From contig JADLBP010000184.1 in NCBI GenBank assembly GCA_020847695.1, positions 1-41,954 of the forward strand: a stretch of 41,954 bases of DNA, read 5' to 3'. This stretch comes from Planctomycetota bacterium (GTDB lineage Bacteria > Planctomycetota > UBA1135 > GCA-002686595). Below the pieces are notes generated by a model. It had not been told where the DNA came from and did not search any database. It saw only the letters and a list, made by a program, of their open reading frames with translations. Position numbers and translations under genes: made by a program. Positions 24,764 to 32,717 of the stretch are shown piece after piece. Within the stretch, counting starts at the first letter, position 1. Each line of letters opens with the position of its first letter.

Positions 24764-27307
24764 TCAAGGCTCGATCGTCACCTTCAGCGCGTTCGAGAGG
24801 CTGGTGGCGAAACCGCTCGGATCCTGCGGATCGCGCGCCCAGTACTGGCAGCAGACCTGCGCGCCGGCGACCAAGCTCGGATCGGCGCCGCCTTGGATCC
24901 ACGCGTTGAGGTCGTAGCTGTACGTCCCGGTGCAATCGGTGCCCGACGCGCTTCCGCCGGAGGCCTGCAGGCTGGTGCGCGTGATCGGCAGCGCGACGCA
25001 GAGCGTGCCGCCCTGGAACGCGGCGCCGAGCGTGCTCGAGCCGTAGAACAGCAGCCCGTTCTTCTTGTTGAGCACGTTGCTCGCACCGACCAGGAACGGC
25101 TGAGGCGAGCTCGCGCTCGCGAAGCCGACCCCCGAGATCGCGGGCGCGCAGCCTTGGCTGTTCACCTTCGGCGTGCAGTAGAGCTGCGGAGTGCCAGGGC
25201 AGGCGAGCTCGAGCACCTGGAGGTCGTCGATCGCGGCCTCGACCGCGGAGTCGTTGAGCGAGTCATCGGCGATGAAGCGCAGACGCACGGTGCTCGTCGG
25301 CGCGACGAAGTCGGCGACGCGCACGACGTGGAGGAACCAGCCGCCGGCGGTCTCCGGTCCGTTCGGACCGACGGTCTCGACCGTCGTCCAGCTCGCGCCG
25401 TCGTCGTTCGAGATCTGGATCGTGAAGACGTCCTCGTGCTTGAACGGTCCGATCGCGTTGTGGAACCAGCGCCAGTAGCTGATCGCGGGCTCCGCGAACG
25501 TCGACAGGTCGTAGAGCGGCGAGTAGAGCGTCGTGAAGCCACCGTCGACGTCGCCCTGGTTCGCCGAGCCGAACGGCGGCGTCGCGCCGGTGACCCAGCA
25601 GAGCGTGCCGTTGCTGGTGTGGTCGTTGTCGGTTTGGTTCGGCGAGCCCGCGGGGTCCATCCGGATCCAGATGCCGTTGGTCGCGGTGTCGGCGGGATCG
25701 CCCGCGGTCCAGCCGCTCGGAGCCTCGAGCTCGTCGGTGGCCGCGACCGTCACGCTGCCCGCGTAGAAGCTGGTCACCGGGGCGAGCGGCGAGCCCTGGG
25801 GCTCGATCCAATCCCAGCCGTTCTGCGACTTCGCTCCGACGTACCAGCGCAACGCCTTCGCGCATTCACCGGCGGGGATCGCCGCGTCGTAGAGATCGCC
25901 GCCGAGCGAGGTCAGCGGCGCCGTCTGCCAGCCGCTGCCGTCGTCGAAGTAGAGCGTTTCGCTGCCCGCGAGCACGCTGGAGCCCGCCGCCGGAGTGATC
26001 TTGACCGTCACGGACTGGCCGGCGGGATCGAGGATCGTCGGGTAGTTGTTGGGGAAGCTCACGGCGAGCTGCGGAGCGCCGACCCACCACACGAAGAGGC
26101 CTTTTTCGATGTCGCTGCCGATGACGACGTTGCTCGGGAAGAACGGGTAGTTGTTCCAGAGCCCGTTGAAGTGTGCGTCGTCGTCGTCCGGCCACGTGTC
26201 GAAGTACGCGATCTCGACCGGGCTCGTCTGGTTGGTCTTGTCGAACACGCGCAGGCCGGCGCGGTAGTTCGCCGCGTAGAGGCGATTGCCGCGCGTGTAG
26301 AGGTTGTGGCCGATCGCGGTGCTCGAGTTCGTGAACGTGTTGACGTGCTGGGGCGCGGAGAGGTTGGTGACCTTGATGACGTAGGTCTTGGTGAAGCCGA
26401 CGCCGCCCTCGTCGAACTCGTCGTCGATGTAGAAGTACTGCTTGTCGTCGCTGAGCCAACCTTGGTGGCAGTACTGCGCGCCCGAATACGAGAGGTGCCC
26501 GAGCACGACGATGTTCGACTTGTTGGTGACGTCGAGGATGTCGAGGCCCGTGCTGTTCCAGCCGTTGTTGTAGCCGCCGCAGCAGAACGCGATCTGCTTG
26601 CCCGCGTAGGTGCCCGACGTGTAGGTGAAGACCGACGCTTCGTGCACGTACTTGGTCTGCCATTGGCCGACCAGGGTCGGGTTCGCCGGGTTCGCGAGGC
26701 TGTAGATGCGCAGCCCGTTGTCGACGCCGCCAGCGCGGTAGAGGAAGCCGCTCTGCGCGTCGAGCGCGAGCGTGTGCGTCGCGAGGTCGCCTCCGGTGGT
26801 CACCGTGTTCGCCAACGTCACGACGCCCGCGTCGATCTGCGACAGGTCCATCACCTGGATGCCGCCGCCGCCCTCGCTGATCGCGTAGCAGTACGTTTGA
26901 TACGTCTTGACGTCGCGCCAGAGGCTGGTCGGTCCGGTGATCGTCGCGACGACGGTCGCGTTGCCCGGATTGGTGATCTCGACGAACGCTGTGCCGTTCG
27001 AGAGCCCGATGATCCCGTACTCGCGGCCCGACGGCGACACGTAGCCCCAGCACGAATTCGCGTTGTCCGCTCCGGGTTTCAGATCGGACAGCGGGAGCCA
27101 CGAGAGGAGCTCGATGCCGCTCGCTTGGAAGCCGAGCAGATTGATCGACTTCTGCGTTCCGCCGGGGTTCGCGGCCGAAGCGCGCGTGAAACCCGCGCCG
27201 CGGTACGGCGGGCGTCGATCGAGGATCTTGCCGTCGTCCTCGTGCGCGAGCGCCGAGCTCGCAGCGAAAACCAACGCGCACGCGACGAACCAACCGCGAT
27301 TCAGCAT
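24764..27307 (-). CDS. Choice-of-anchor B family exported protein with extra beta-sandwich domains and C-terminal module
   Basis: 847 residues, the longest of three tandem paralogues. The signal peptide ends at ALA-HEDDGK. The choice-of-anchor B body (about 50-430) contains the family's repeated phrases: GYVSPSGREYGIIGLSNGTA, VEITNPGNATVVATI, SLWRDVKTYQTYCYAISEGG, GIQVMDLSQ, GLRIYSLANP and GLFVW. It then differs from its paralogues by an insert of about 270 residues. This holds an Ig/Ig-like strand region and a jelly-roll segment (GGFTTLYSPLYDLSTFAEPA onward, VRLRFIADDSLNDSAVEAAIDDLQV) of the MAM/concanavalin type. Residues from about 710 are the shared C-terminal module. It should be secreted or surface-bound. 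The choice-of-anchor B family has no established biochemical function. Confidence 0.9.
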   Translation of the reverse strand: MLNRGWFVACALVFAASSALAHEDDGKILDRRPPYRGAGFTRASAANPGGTQKSINLLGFQASGIELLSWLPLSDLKPGADNANSCWGYVSPSGREYGIIGLSNGTAFVEITNPGNATVVATITGPTSLWRDVKTYQTYCYAISEGGGGIQVMDLSQIDAGVVTLANTVTTGGDLATHTLALDAQSGFLYRAGGVDNGLRIYSLANPANPTLVGQWQTKYVHEASVFTYTSGTYAGKQIAFCCGGYNNGWNSTGLDILDVTNKSNIVVLGHLSYSGAQYCHQGWLSDDKQYFYIDDEFDEGGVGFTKTYVIKVTNLSAPQHVNTFTNSSTAIGHNLYTRGNRLYAANYRAGLRVFDKTNQTSPVEIAYFDTWPDDDDAHFNGLWNNYPFFPSNVVIGSDIEKGLFVWWVGAPQLAVSFPNNYPTILDPAGQSVTVKITPAAGSSVLAGSETLYFDDGSGWQTAPLTSLGGDLYDAAIPAGECAKALRWYVGAKSQNGWDWIEPQGSPLAPVTSFYAGSVTVAATDELEAPSGWTAGDPADTATNGIWIRMDPAGSPNQTDNDHTSNGTLCWVTGATPPFGSANQGDVDGGFTTLYSPLYDLSTFAEPAISYWRWFHNAIGPFKHEDVFTIQISNDDGASWTTVETVGPNGPETAGGWFLHVVRVADFVAPTSTVRLRFIADDSLNDSAVEAAIDDLQVLELACPGTPQLYCTPKVNSQGCAPAISGVGFASASSPQPFLVGASNVLNKKNGLLFYGSSTLGAAFQGGTLCVALPITRTSLQASGGSASGTDCTGTYSYDLNAWIQGGADPSLVAGAQVCCQYWARDPQDPSGFATSLSNALKVTIEP

Positions 27308-27349
27308 CTTCGGCTCCAGGCGGGGGACAGGGGCGGGACGGACGACCCC

Positions 27350-27355
27350 ATGCTA
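27350..27355 (-). promoter_or_regulatory. Candidate -10 box of choice-of-anchor B gene 1
   Basis: TAGCAT on the minus strand, 42 bp before the ATG at 27307. The same hexamer stands at exactly the same distance before the neighbouring paralogue. Confidence 0.45.
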
Positions 27356-27405
27356 CTGCGCCGGGTCGCACAGCGGCATCGGCCGGACGTTCGGAAAGAC
27401 GACGA

Positions 27406-27436
27406 CGGTCGCGACGGATGGGTTCCGTCGCGACCG
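27406..27436 (-). terminator. Perfect 13-bp hairpin downstream of choice-of-anchor B gene 2
   Basis: CGGTCGCGACGGA pairs with TCCGTCGCGACCG around a 5-nt loop, 19 nt after the stop at 27456. The minus strand continues TCGTCGTCTTTCC, mildly T-rich. Confidence 0.6.
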
Positions 27437-27455
27437 AGGATGGGTGGAGAGAGGC

Positions 27456-29114
27456 TCAGAACTCGACGCTGAACTTGATCGCGTTCGAGAGGCTGTCGGT
27501 GAAGCCGCTCGGATCGCTCGGATCGCGGCTCCAGTACTGACCGTAGACGAACGTGCCGACGTCGAGCGCGGGATCCGCGAAGCTCTGCAGGTAAGCGTTG
27601 AACTCGAACGCGAACGTGCCGGTGCAATCGGTGCCGGAGCTGGAGCCGCCCGAGTTCTGCAGCGTCGTGCGCTTGATCGGAGCGCTCATGCAGAGCGTGC
27701 CGCCGTGGAAGGGTGCGTTCGCCGGGGCGAGGCCGTAGAAGAAGAGGCCCCACTTCTTGTTGAGCACGTTGCTCGCGTCGATCCAGAACTCGAGCGGGCT
27801 GAGCCACGCCGGCCGGCCGGTGAACGAGATCGTCGGCACGCAGCCCTGCGAGTTCGGCTTCGCCGTGCAGTACGTCGACGGACCGGGCAGGCCCGCCATC
27901 GTCCAGACGAACAGACCCTTGTCGATGTCGAAGCCGAGGATCGTGCCGCTCGGTAGGTACGGGTAGACGTTCCACAGACCGGAGAATGTCGGCTCGTCGC
28001 CCGACGGCACGGTGTCGAACGAGTAGTACTCGAGCGGGAACGTCTGCGAGAACTCGGTGTTGAAGACGCGCAGTCCGCTGCGGTAGTTGGCTTCGAAGAG
28101 CCACTTCCCGTTGGTGTAGAGGTTGTGCCCGATCGCCGAGTTGCCGTTCGAGAACGTGTTGAGCACCTGCGGCGCGGCGAGGTTCTGGATGTCGATCACG
28201 ATCGTCGTCGACGGCAAGCCGAAGTCCTGCTCGTCCTTCTCGTCGTTGACGTAGAGGTACTTGAAGTCGCTCGACGGCCACGCTTGGTGCGAGTAGCCCG
28301 CGTTCGCCCAGGTCGTCGAGCCGAGCACCTTGATGTTCGACTTGTTGGTGACGTCCAGGATGTCGAGCCCGGTGTTCGTCCAACCGCCGTTGAAGCCGTC
28401 GCAGCAGAACGCGATCTGCTTGCCGGCGTACGGGCCGCTCGTGTAGGTGAAGACCGAGACTTCGTGCACGTACTTGTTGTTCCAGCTCGCGACCAACGTC
28501 GGATTGACCGGGTTAGCGAGGCTGTAGATGCGCAGTCCGTTGCCGCTGCCGCCGGAGCGATAGAGGAAGCCGCTCGCGGTGTCGATGCAGACCGTGTGCG
28601 TCTGCGCGGCGCCGCCGGTGGTGATCGTGTTGACGTGCGTGACCGTGCCGTTGTCGATCTGCGACAGATCGAGCACTTGGATGCCGTTGCCGCCTTCGCT
28701 GACCGCGTACGCGTACTGCTGGTACGTGCGGATGTCGCGCCAGATGCTGGTCGGGCCGGGGATCACGGTGAGCAGTTGCGCAGCGCCCGGATTGGTCACT
28801 TCGACGACGCCGGTGCCGACCGACAGTCCGATGAACGCGTATTCGCGACCGGACGGCGAGACGTAGCCCCAACCGCTGTTCGCGTTGTTGATCACCGTCG
28901 CGAACGTCGACAGCGGCAGCCAACTCTGCAATTGGATGCCGATCGCCGGGAACGAGGTCGCGGCGAAGTGGTTGTCGCCGTCGAAGTCGCGTCGGTAGGC
29001 GGGCCCGCCCCAACGCTCGCGCGGATCGACGACTTTCGCGTCGCCGTCGTGCGCGACGGCGAGCGAGGACGCGGTCAAGGCGAAGAGCAACGCATGAGCG
29101 AAACGACGATGCAT
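27456..29114 (-). CDS. Choice-of-anchor B family exported protein, second paralogue
   Basis: 552 residues. The signal peptide ends near SLAVA-HDGDAK. The choice-of-anchor B domain spans about 45-410 with YVSPSGREYAFIGLSVGTG, VEVTNPGAAQLLTVI, SIWRDIRTYQQYAYAVSEGG, LRIYSLANPVNPTLV and LDILDVTNKSN. The shared C-terminal module follows directly from about residue 415 (YCTAKPNSQGC, FHGGTLC, TDCTG, YWSRDPSDPSGF, SLSNAIKF) with no intervening domain. That direct joining makes the body/tail boundary easy to place. GAGGATCC before the ATG may be the ribosome-binding site. It has the same length as the third paralogue (552), suggesting a recent duplication within a tandem array of three. Confidence 0.9.
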   Translation of the reverse strand: MHRRFAHALLFALTASSLAVAHDGDAKVVDPRERWGGPAYRRDFDGDNHFAATSFPAIGIQLQSWLPLSTFATVINNANSGWGYVSPSGREYAFIGLSVGTGVVEVTNPGAAQLLTVIPGPTSIWRDIRTYQQYAYAVSEGGNGIQVLDLSQIDNGTVTHVNTITTGGAAQTHTVCIDTASGFLYRSGGSGNGLRIYSLANPVNPTLVASWNNKYVHEVSVFTYTSGPYAGKQIAFCCDGFNGGWTNTGLDILDVTNKSNIKVLGSTTWANAGYSHQAWPSSDFKYLYVNDEKDEQDFGLPSTTIVIDIQNLAAPQVLNTFSNGNSAIGHNLYTNGKWLFEANYRSGLRVFNTEFSQTFPLEYYSFDTVPSGDEPTFSGLWNVYPYLPSGTILGFDIDKGLFVWTMAGLPGPSTYCTAKPNSQGCVPTISFTGRPAWLSPLEFWIDASNVLNKKWGLFFYGLAPANAPFHGGTLCMSAPIKRTTLQNSGGSSSGTDCTGTFAFEFNAYLQSFADPALDVGTFVYGQYWSRDPSDPSGFTDSLSNAIKFSVEF

Positions 29115-29156
29115 CGGGATCCTCGAAGAGTCGAAAACGACGTCAGGGGTGCGCGG

Positions 29157-29162
29157 ATGCTA
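29157..29162 (-). promoter_or_regulatory. Candidate -10 box of choice-of-anchor B gene 2
   Basis: TAGCAT on the minus strand (context TTGCTAGCATCC), 42 bp before the ATG at 29114, identical in sequence and spacing to the box before the 27307 gene. Confidence 0.45.
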
Positions 29163-29188
29163 GCAAGCGCCGCGCGAGTCGGTCAGTC

Positions 29189-29209
29189 GTCCGCGCGAGC
29201 TCCGCGGAC
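29189..29209 (-). terminator. Weak hairpin downstream of choice-of-anchor B gene 3
   Basis: GTCCGCG pairs with CGCGGAC around a 7-nt loop, 33 nt after the stop at 29243. No U-tract. Low confidence as a terminator. Confidence 0.3.
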
Positions 29210-29242
29210 CGCGAAAAGTTCCGTACGGAGCCCGAGCGGCTC

Positions 29243-30901
29243 TCAGAGTCCGATGCTGAACCAGAGCGCGTTGCTCAAGCTGTCGAAGAAGCCCGCCGGA
29301 TCGTTGGGGTCGCGGCTCCAGTACTGGCAGCGCACTTGCGTCGCGGGTTGCAGCGCCGGATCGGCGCCGCTCTGCAGGTACGCGTTGAAGTCGAACGAGT
29401 ACATGCCCGTGCAATCGGCGGTCGGAACGCTGCTGCCGCCCGAGCTCTGCAGCGAGGTGCGCGTGAAGGGGCTCTTCACGCAGAGCGTGCCGCCGTGGAA
29501 CGGACCGTTCGCCGCCGACGTGCCGTAGAAGAGCAGTCCGAGCTTCTGATTGAGGAAGTTCGACCCGGTGACCGCGAACGGCGCCGCCGAGCTGGCGCTC
29601 GGGCTGCCGGTCGAGCCGATCGCGGGCACGCAACCCTGCGAGTTCGCCTTGCCCTGGCAGTACGTCGTCGGCTCCGGCAGACCCGCGACGCGCCAGACGA
29701 AGAGCCCTTGCTCGATGTCGGAACCGATCACGGTGCCGCTCGCGAAGTACGGGTAGACGTTCCAGAGCGAATTGAACGTCGGCGCGTCGTGCGCGGGGAA
29801 CGTGTCGAACCACGCGATCTCGGTCGGAGCGGTCGGATTGGTGACGTCGAAGATGCGCAGACCGCTGGTGTAGTTGGCTTCGAAGAGCAGTTTGCCCTTG
29901 GTGTACAGGTTGTGGCCGACCGCGAGGCTGCCGTTGGTGAAGCGGCCGAGGTACACCGGGTTCGACAGGTTCTGGATGTCGAAGACGATCGTCTCCGTCG
30001 GCGTTCCGTACGTGACCTCGTCGTACTCGTCGTTGATGAAGAGGTACTTCATGTCGGCCGACGGCCAGGCTTGGTGCGAGTAGCCCGGGTTCGGCCAGAA
30101 GACGTGCGCGAGCGGGACGATGCTCGCCTTGTTGGTGACGTCGAGGATGTCGAGGCCGGTGTTCACCCAGCCGTTGTTCTGGCCGCTGCAAGCGAACGCG
30201 ATCTGCTTGCCGGCGTACGGGCCCGACGTGTACGTCACCGGCGTGACCTCGTGGACGTAGCGCGTCTGCCATTCGCCGACGTACGCGGGCGCGGCGGGGT
30301 TGGCGAGGCTGTAGATGCGAAGCCCGTTGCCAGAGCCGCCGGCGCGGTAAAGGAAGCCGCTGGTCGCGTCGATCGCGAGCGTGTGCGACGAGTCCGAGCC
30401 CGGCGAGCTCACGGTGTTCACCAACGTGACCGTGCCGGCGTCGACGTTCGCGAGGTCGATCACCTGCACGCCGACCGGGCTCTCCTTCACGGCGTACGCG
30501 TAGTGCGAGTAGGCGCGGACGTCGCCCCACAAGCTCGCCGACGCCGGGATCACCGAGATCACTTGCGCGTTCGTCGGGTCGGTCACTTCGACGACCGCGG
30601 TGCCGTGCGACAACGACAGCAGCGCGTACTCGCGGCCGGACGGCGACGTGTAGCCGAAGCAGCTCGCCGCGCTGGAGATGTTGGTGCCGAAGGTCGGCAA
30701 CGTCAGCCAGCTCTGGAGGCTGACCCCGCTCGCCGGGAACGCGCTCGCGGCGAGCGCGCTGCCCGCGGTCGGTTGCGACGCACGCCAGGCGGGACCGCGG
30801 AACGGCGGCTTGCGATCGAAGATCTTGCCGTCGTCCTCGTGCGCGAAGCCGATGGAAGCGGTGAGCGACGCGAACGCGAGAGCGACGAAGATGCGCATCA
30901 T
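29243..30901 (-). CDS. Choice-of-anchor B family exported protein, third paralogue
   Basis: 552 residues. The signal peptide ends near SIGFA-HEDDGK, and the HEDDGKIFDRKPPFRG start of the mature protein closely matches the first paralogue (HEDDGKILDRRPPYRG). The choice-of-anchor B body carries YTSPSGREYALLSLSHGTA, VEVTDPTNAQVISVI, SLWGDVRAYSHYAYAV, LRIYSLANPAAP, GLDILDVTNKAS and GLFVWRVAGLPEP. The C-terminal module begins at about residue 415 (YCQGKANSQGC, FHGGTLC, ADCTG, YWSRDPNDPAGF, SLSNALWF). It is the most upstream of the three paralogues. A TATCCT box lies 83 bp before its ATG, unlike the TAGCAT boxes of the other two, so it may be expressed under different conditions. Confidence 0.9.
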   Translation of the reverse strand: MMRIFVALAFASLTASIGFAHEDDGKIFDRKPPFRGPAWRASQPTAGSALAASAFPASGVSLQSWLTLPTFGTNISSAASCFGYTSPSGREYALLSLSHGTAVVEVTDPTNAQVISVIPASASLWGDVRAYSHYAYAVKESPVGVQVIDLANVDAGTVTLVNTVSSPGSDSSHTLAIDATSGFLYRAGGSGNGLRIYSLANPAAPAYVGEWQTRYVHEVTPVTYTSGPYAGKQIAFACSGQNNGWVNTGLDILDVTNKASIVPLAHVFWPNPGYSHQAWPSADMKYLFINDEYDEVTYGTPTETIVFDIQNLSNPVYLGRFTNGSLAVGHNLYTKGKLLFEANYTSGLRIFDVTNPTAPTEIAWFDTFPAHDAPTFNSLWNVYPYFASGTVIGSDIEQGLFVWRVAGLPEPTTYCQGKANSQGCVPAIGSTGSPSASSAAPFAVTGSNFLNQKLGLLFYGTSAANGPFHGGTLCVKSPFTRTSLQSSGGSSVPTADCTGMYSFDFNAYLQSGADPALQPATQVRCQYWSRDPNDPAGFFDSLSNALWFSIGL

Positions 30902-31124
30902 TCCGAGGTCTGCCGGCCGGGCTGAGGTCTGCCTGCCAAGCCGACGGCGGCCGGCCAGGATCAGGGGGAGGGCGAGCCCGTTCGAGGATACCCCCGTCCG
31001 CTGCCCGCCGCTGTACGACGCGCGAGGTCGGAAGGAAGTTCGGCGTTCGACGGCGGAATCATGTCAGCGCGGAGCGAGGGATCTCCCGCGCCCCGCGCCG
31101 GCTCGTCGCTCGCCGGCCGTCCGG

Positions 31125-31150
31125 GCGCCCGCGGTCGTCGCCGCGGGCGC
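31125..31150 (-). terminator. Perfect 10-bp hairpin downstream of the 31162-32409 gene
   Basis: GCGCCCGCGG pairs with CCGCGGGCGC around TCGTCG, 11 nt after the stop at 31162. No U-tract. It fits the pattern of GC hairpins close behind genes in this window. Confidence 0.55.
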
Positions 31151-31161
31151 GCCTGGGTCCG

Positions 31162-32409
31162 TCAGAGCGGGATCGAGAGGTGGCTGACCAGCGCGATGCG
31201 CTCGTAGCCGACCAACCACACGTGCAGGCGCTCGGGTGTCCCCGCTTCCTTCCACAGGTACGCGCGGTCGACGCCGCCGAGGTGGTTGTCGACGTTCTTG
31301 TCGCCGGGGCCGAGGAACAGCAGGTACGACGCGCGGTCGGCGGCGAGCTCCTGCTCGCGCTCGGCGCGCGACGCGTAGATGTCGGGCGTGCCGATGCCGA
31401 ACGTCAACTTCAGCACGTCGGCCTCGCCGGTCGGCGGCGTGGTCCGCGCGGGCAGCGACGCGAGCTTCTCGTCGCCGATCAGGATCCGATTGCCGTTCGA
31501 GTAGACGATCTCGAGCTCGTCGAACTCTGTCCCTCCCGCGCTGACGCGGCGCAGCTCGGCGCCCTTGGTGTTCGCGAGCCAGCGCAGGTCGAACGTCATC
31601 GGCTTCGAGTTGTCGTAGTAGCCCGGCTCGGCGAAGACCGCGGTGCGGATCGGTTGCTCGGCGTCCTTCGAGAAGTCGGCGTACGACTTCACGCCGGGAT
31701 TCAGCAGGAGCTTCGCCTTGCGCTTCTGCTCGGAGAGCTGGACGACCGTCTCGTCGAGGTGGTTGGTCAGCTTCACTTCGCGCTTCGACACGACCTTGCG
31801 CAGCGCGTCCAGCGGCACGACGAAGCCGTCGAGCGCCGGGTAGTTCTCGAGGTCCTTCGCGACCGGCGCGAACGGCATGCCGTTGACCGCTTCGAAGCGC
31901 TGCGAGTAGAGCTCGCGCGACGGATCGAACCAGCCGTGGAAGCTGAGGAGCTGCTTGTCGCCCTCCTTGACCAGGAACATCGCTTCCCACAGGCCGGTCT
32001 TGAGGCAGTTGTTGGCGAGGCGCACGTCGTCGAGCCCGGCGACCGGCCCGAGGCGGACTTCGTTGCGGTTGAACTCGCGCTGGATCAGCGCGAGGCGCGT
32101 CAGCACCGGATTCGCCTTCGCGAGCTTCGGCACGCGCGGGATCCAGAGGTCGAGATCGACCGCGTCGACGCGCACCGAGCCGTCGCCGAACACGACGTCG
32201 AACTTGCCGTCGGGGCGAGGCGAGAGCGTCAGCTCGCCGACGTCCTGGCGCAGCGGCGTCTTCAACGACGACGGGTTGTCCTTGTAGCCCTGCGGCTCCT
32301 GGATCTTGATCGCTACGCGTCGCGGGCCGTCACTAACGGCGGGCTCGGACGGAACGGGGGAGACGAACGAGACGGAGAGCAGAGCGGCGAACCACATGTA
32401 CGGCGGCAT
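31162..32409 (-). CDS. Exported protein of unknown function
   Basis: 415 residues. A short signal peptide (MWFAALLSVSFVSPV) is followed by a lysine- and aspartate-rich soluble protein without cysteine motifs, repeats or membrane helices that I recognise. The body looks like an all-beta protein; DGKFDVVFGDGSVRVDAVDLDLWIP and the later ELEIVYSNGNRILIGDEKL suggest beta strands. The shared C-terminal module is absent, so this is not one of the island's tail-bearing proteins even though it lies between them. The ATG at 32409 has no obvious ribosome-binding site. It is separated from the peroxidase operon by 308 bp and ends in a hairpin. Function unknown. Confidence 0.75.
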   Translation of the reverse strand: MPPYMWFAALLSVSFVSPVPSEPAVSDGPRRVAIKIQEPQGYKDNPSSLKTPLRQDVGELTLSPRPDGKFDVVFGDGSVRVDAVDLDLWIPRVPKLAKANPVLTRLALIQREFNRNEVRLGPVAGLDDVRLANNCLKTGLWEAMFLVKEGDKQLLSFHGWFDPSRELYSQRFEAVNGMPFAPVAKDLENYPALDGFVVPLDALRKVVSKREVKLTNHLDETVVQLSEQKRKAKLLLNPGVKSYADFSKDAEQPIRTAVFAEPGYYDNSKPMTFDLRWLANTKGAELRRVSAGGTEFDELEIVYSNGNRILIGDEKLASLPARTTPPTGEADVLKLTFGIGTPDIYASRAEREQELAADRASYLLFLGPGDKNVDNHLGGVDRAYLWKEAGTPERLHVWLVGYERIALVSHLSIPL

Positions 32410-32717
32410 CCAAATGGGGGGACGGGGCGGAAAAATCCGGGCGCGAGCGATCTCGGCGAGCGCCGAGCGAAGGCTACGCGGACGCTTCGCGCGGGCGCTC
32501 CGTGGCGGCCATTGCGGCTACGCGGTCGTCGCGTAGGTCCGATGCGTCGGCGCGCGGCGTGCGCGGCGCGGTCCGTCGATCAGGCATCCGGATCCGTCCG
32601 AGCTCGCGCGGCGGCGGACCGGCCGGCGAACGCGGAGCGTCGGACGGCGTCGCCAACCCGCGGGGCCGACGCGCCGGCCAAGGAGTCACCGCCCGGGCTC
32701 GCGCGGAACGCCGCGGC
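32410..32717. other. Intergenic region upstream of the 31162-32409 gene
   Basis: 308 bp between the peroxidase stop and the next minus-strand gene. I see no gene, only a weak 5-bp GC hairpin (around 32699-32716) just after the peroxidase stop. No TANNNT box stands close to the ATG at 32409. Confidence 0.4.

Noticed and set aside
29221-29242. Further partial copy of the 39-bp palindromic element (CGTACGGAGCC)
   Set aside because: Only about 10 bp match the element; too short to separate from chance in this GC-rich DNA.
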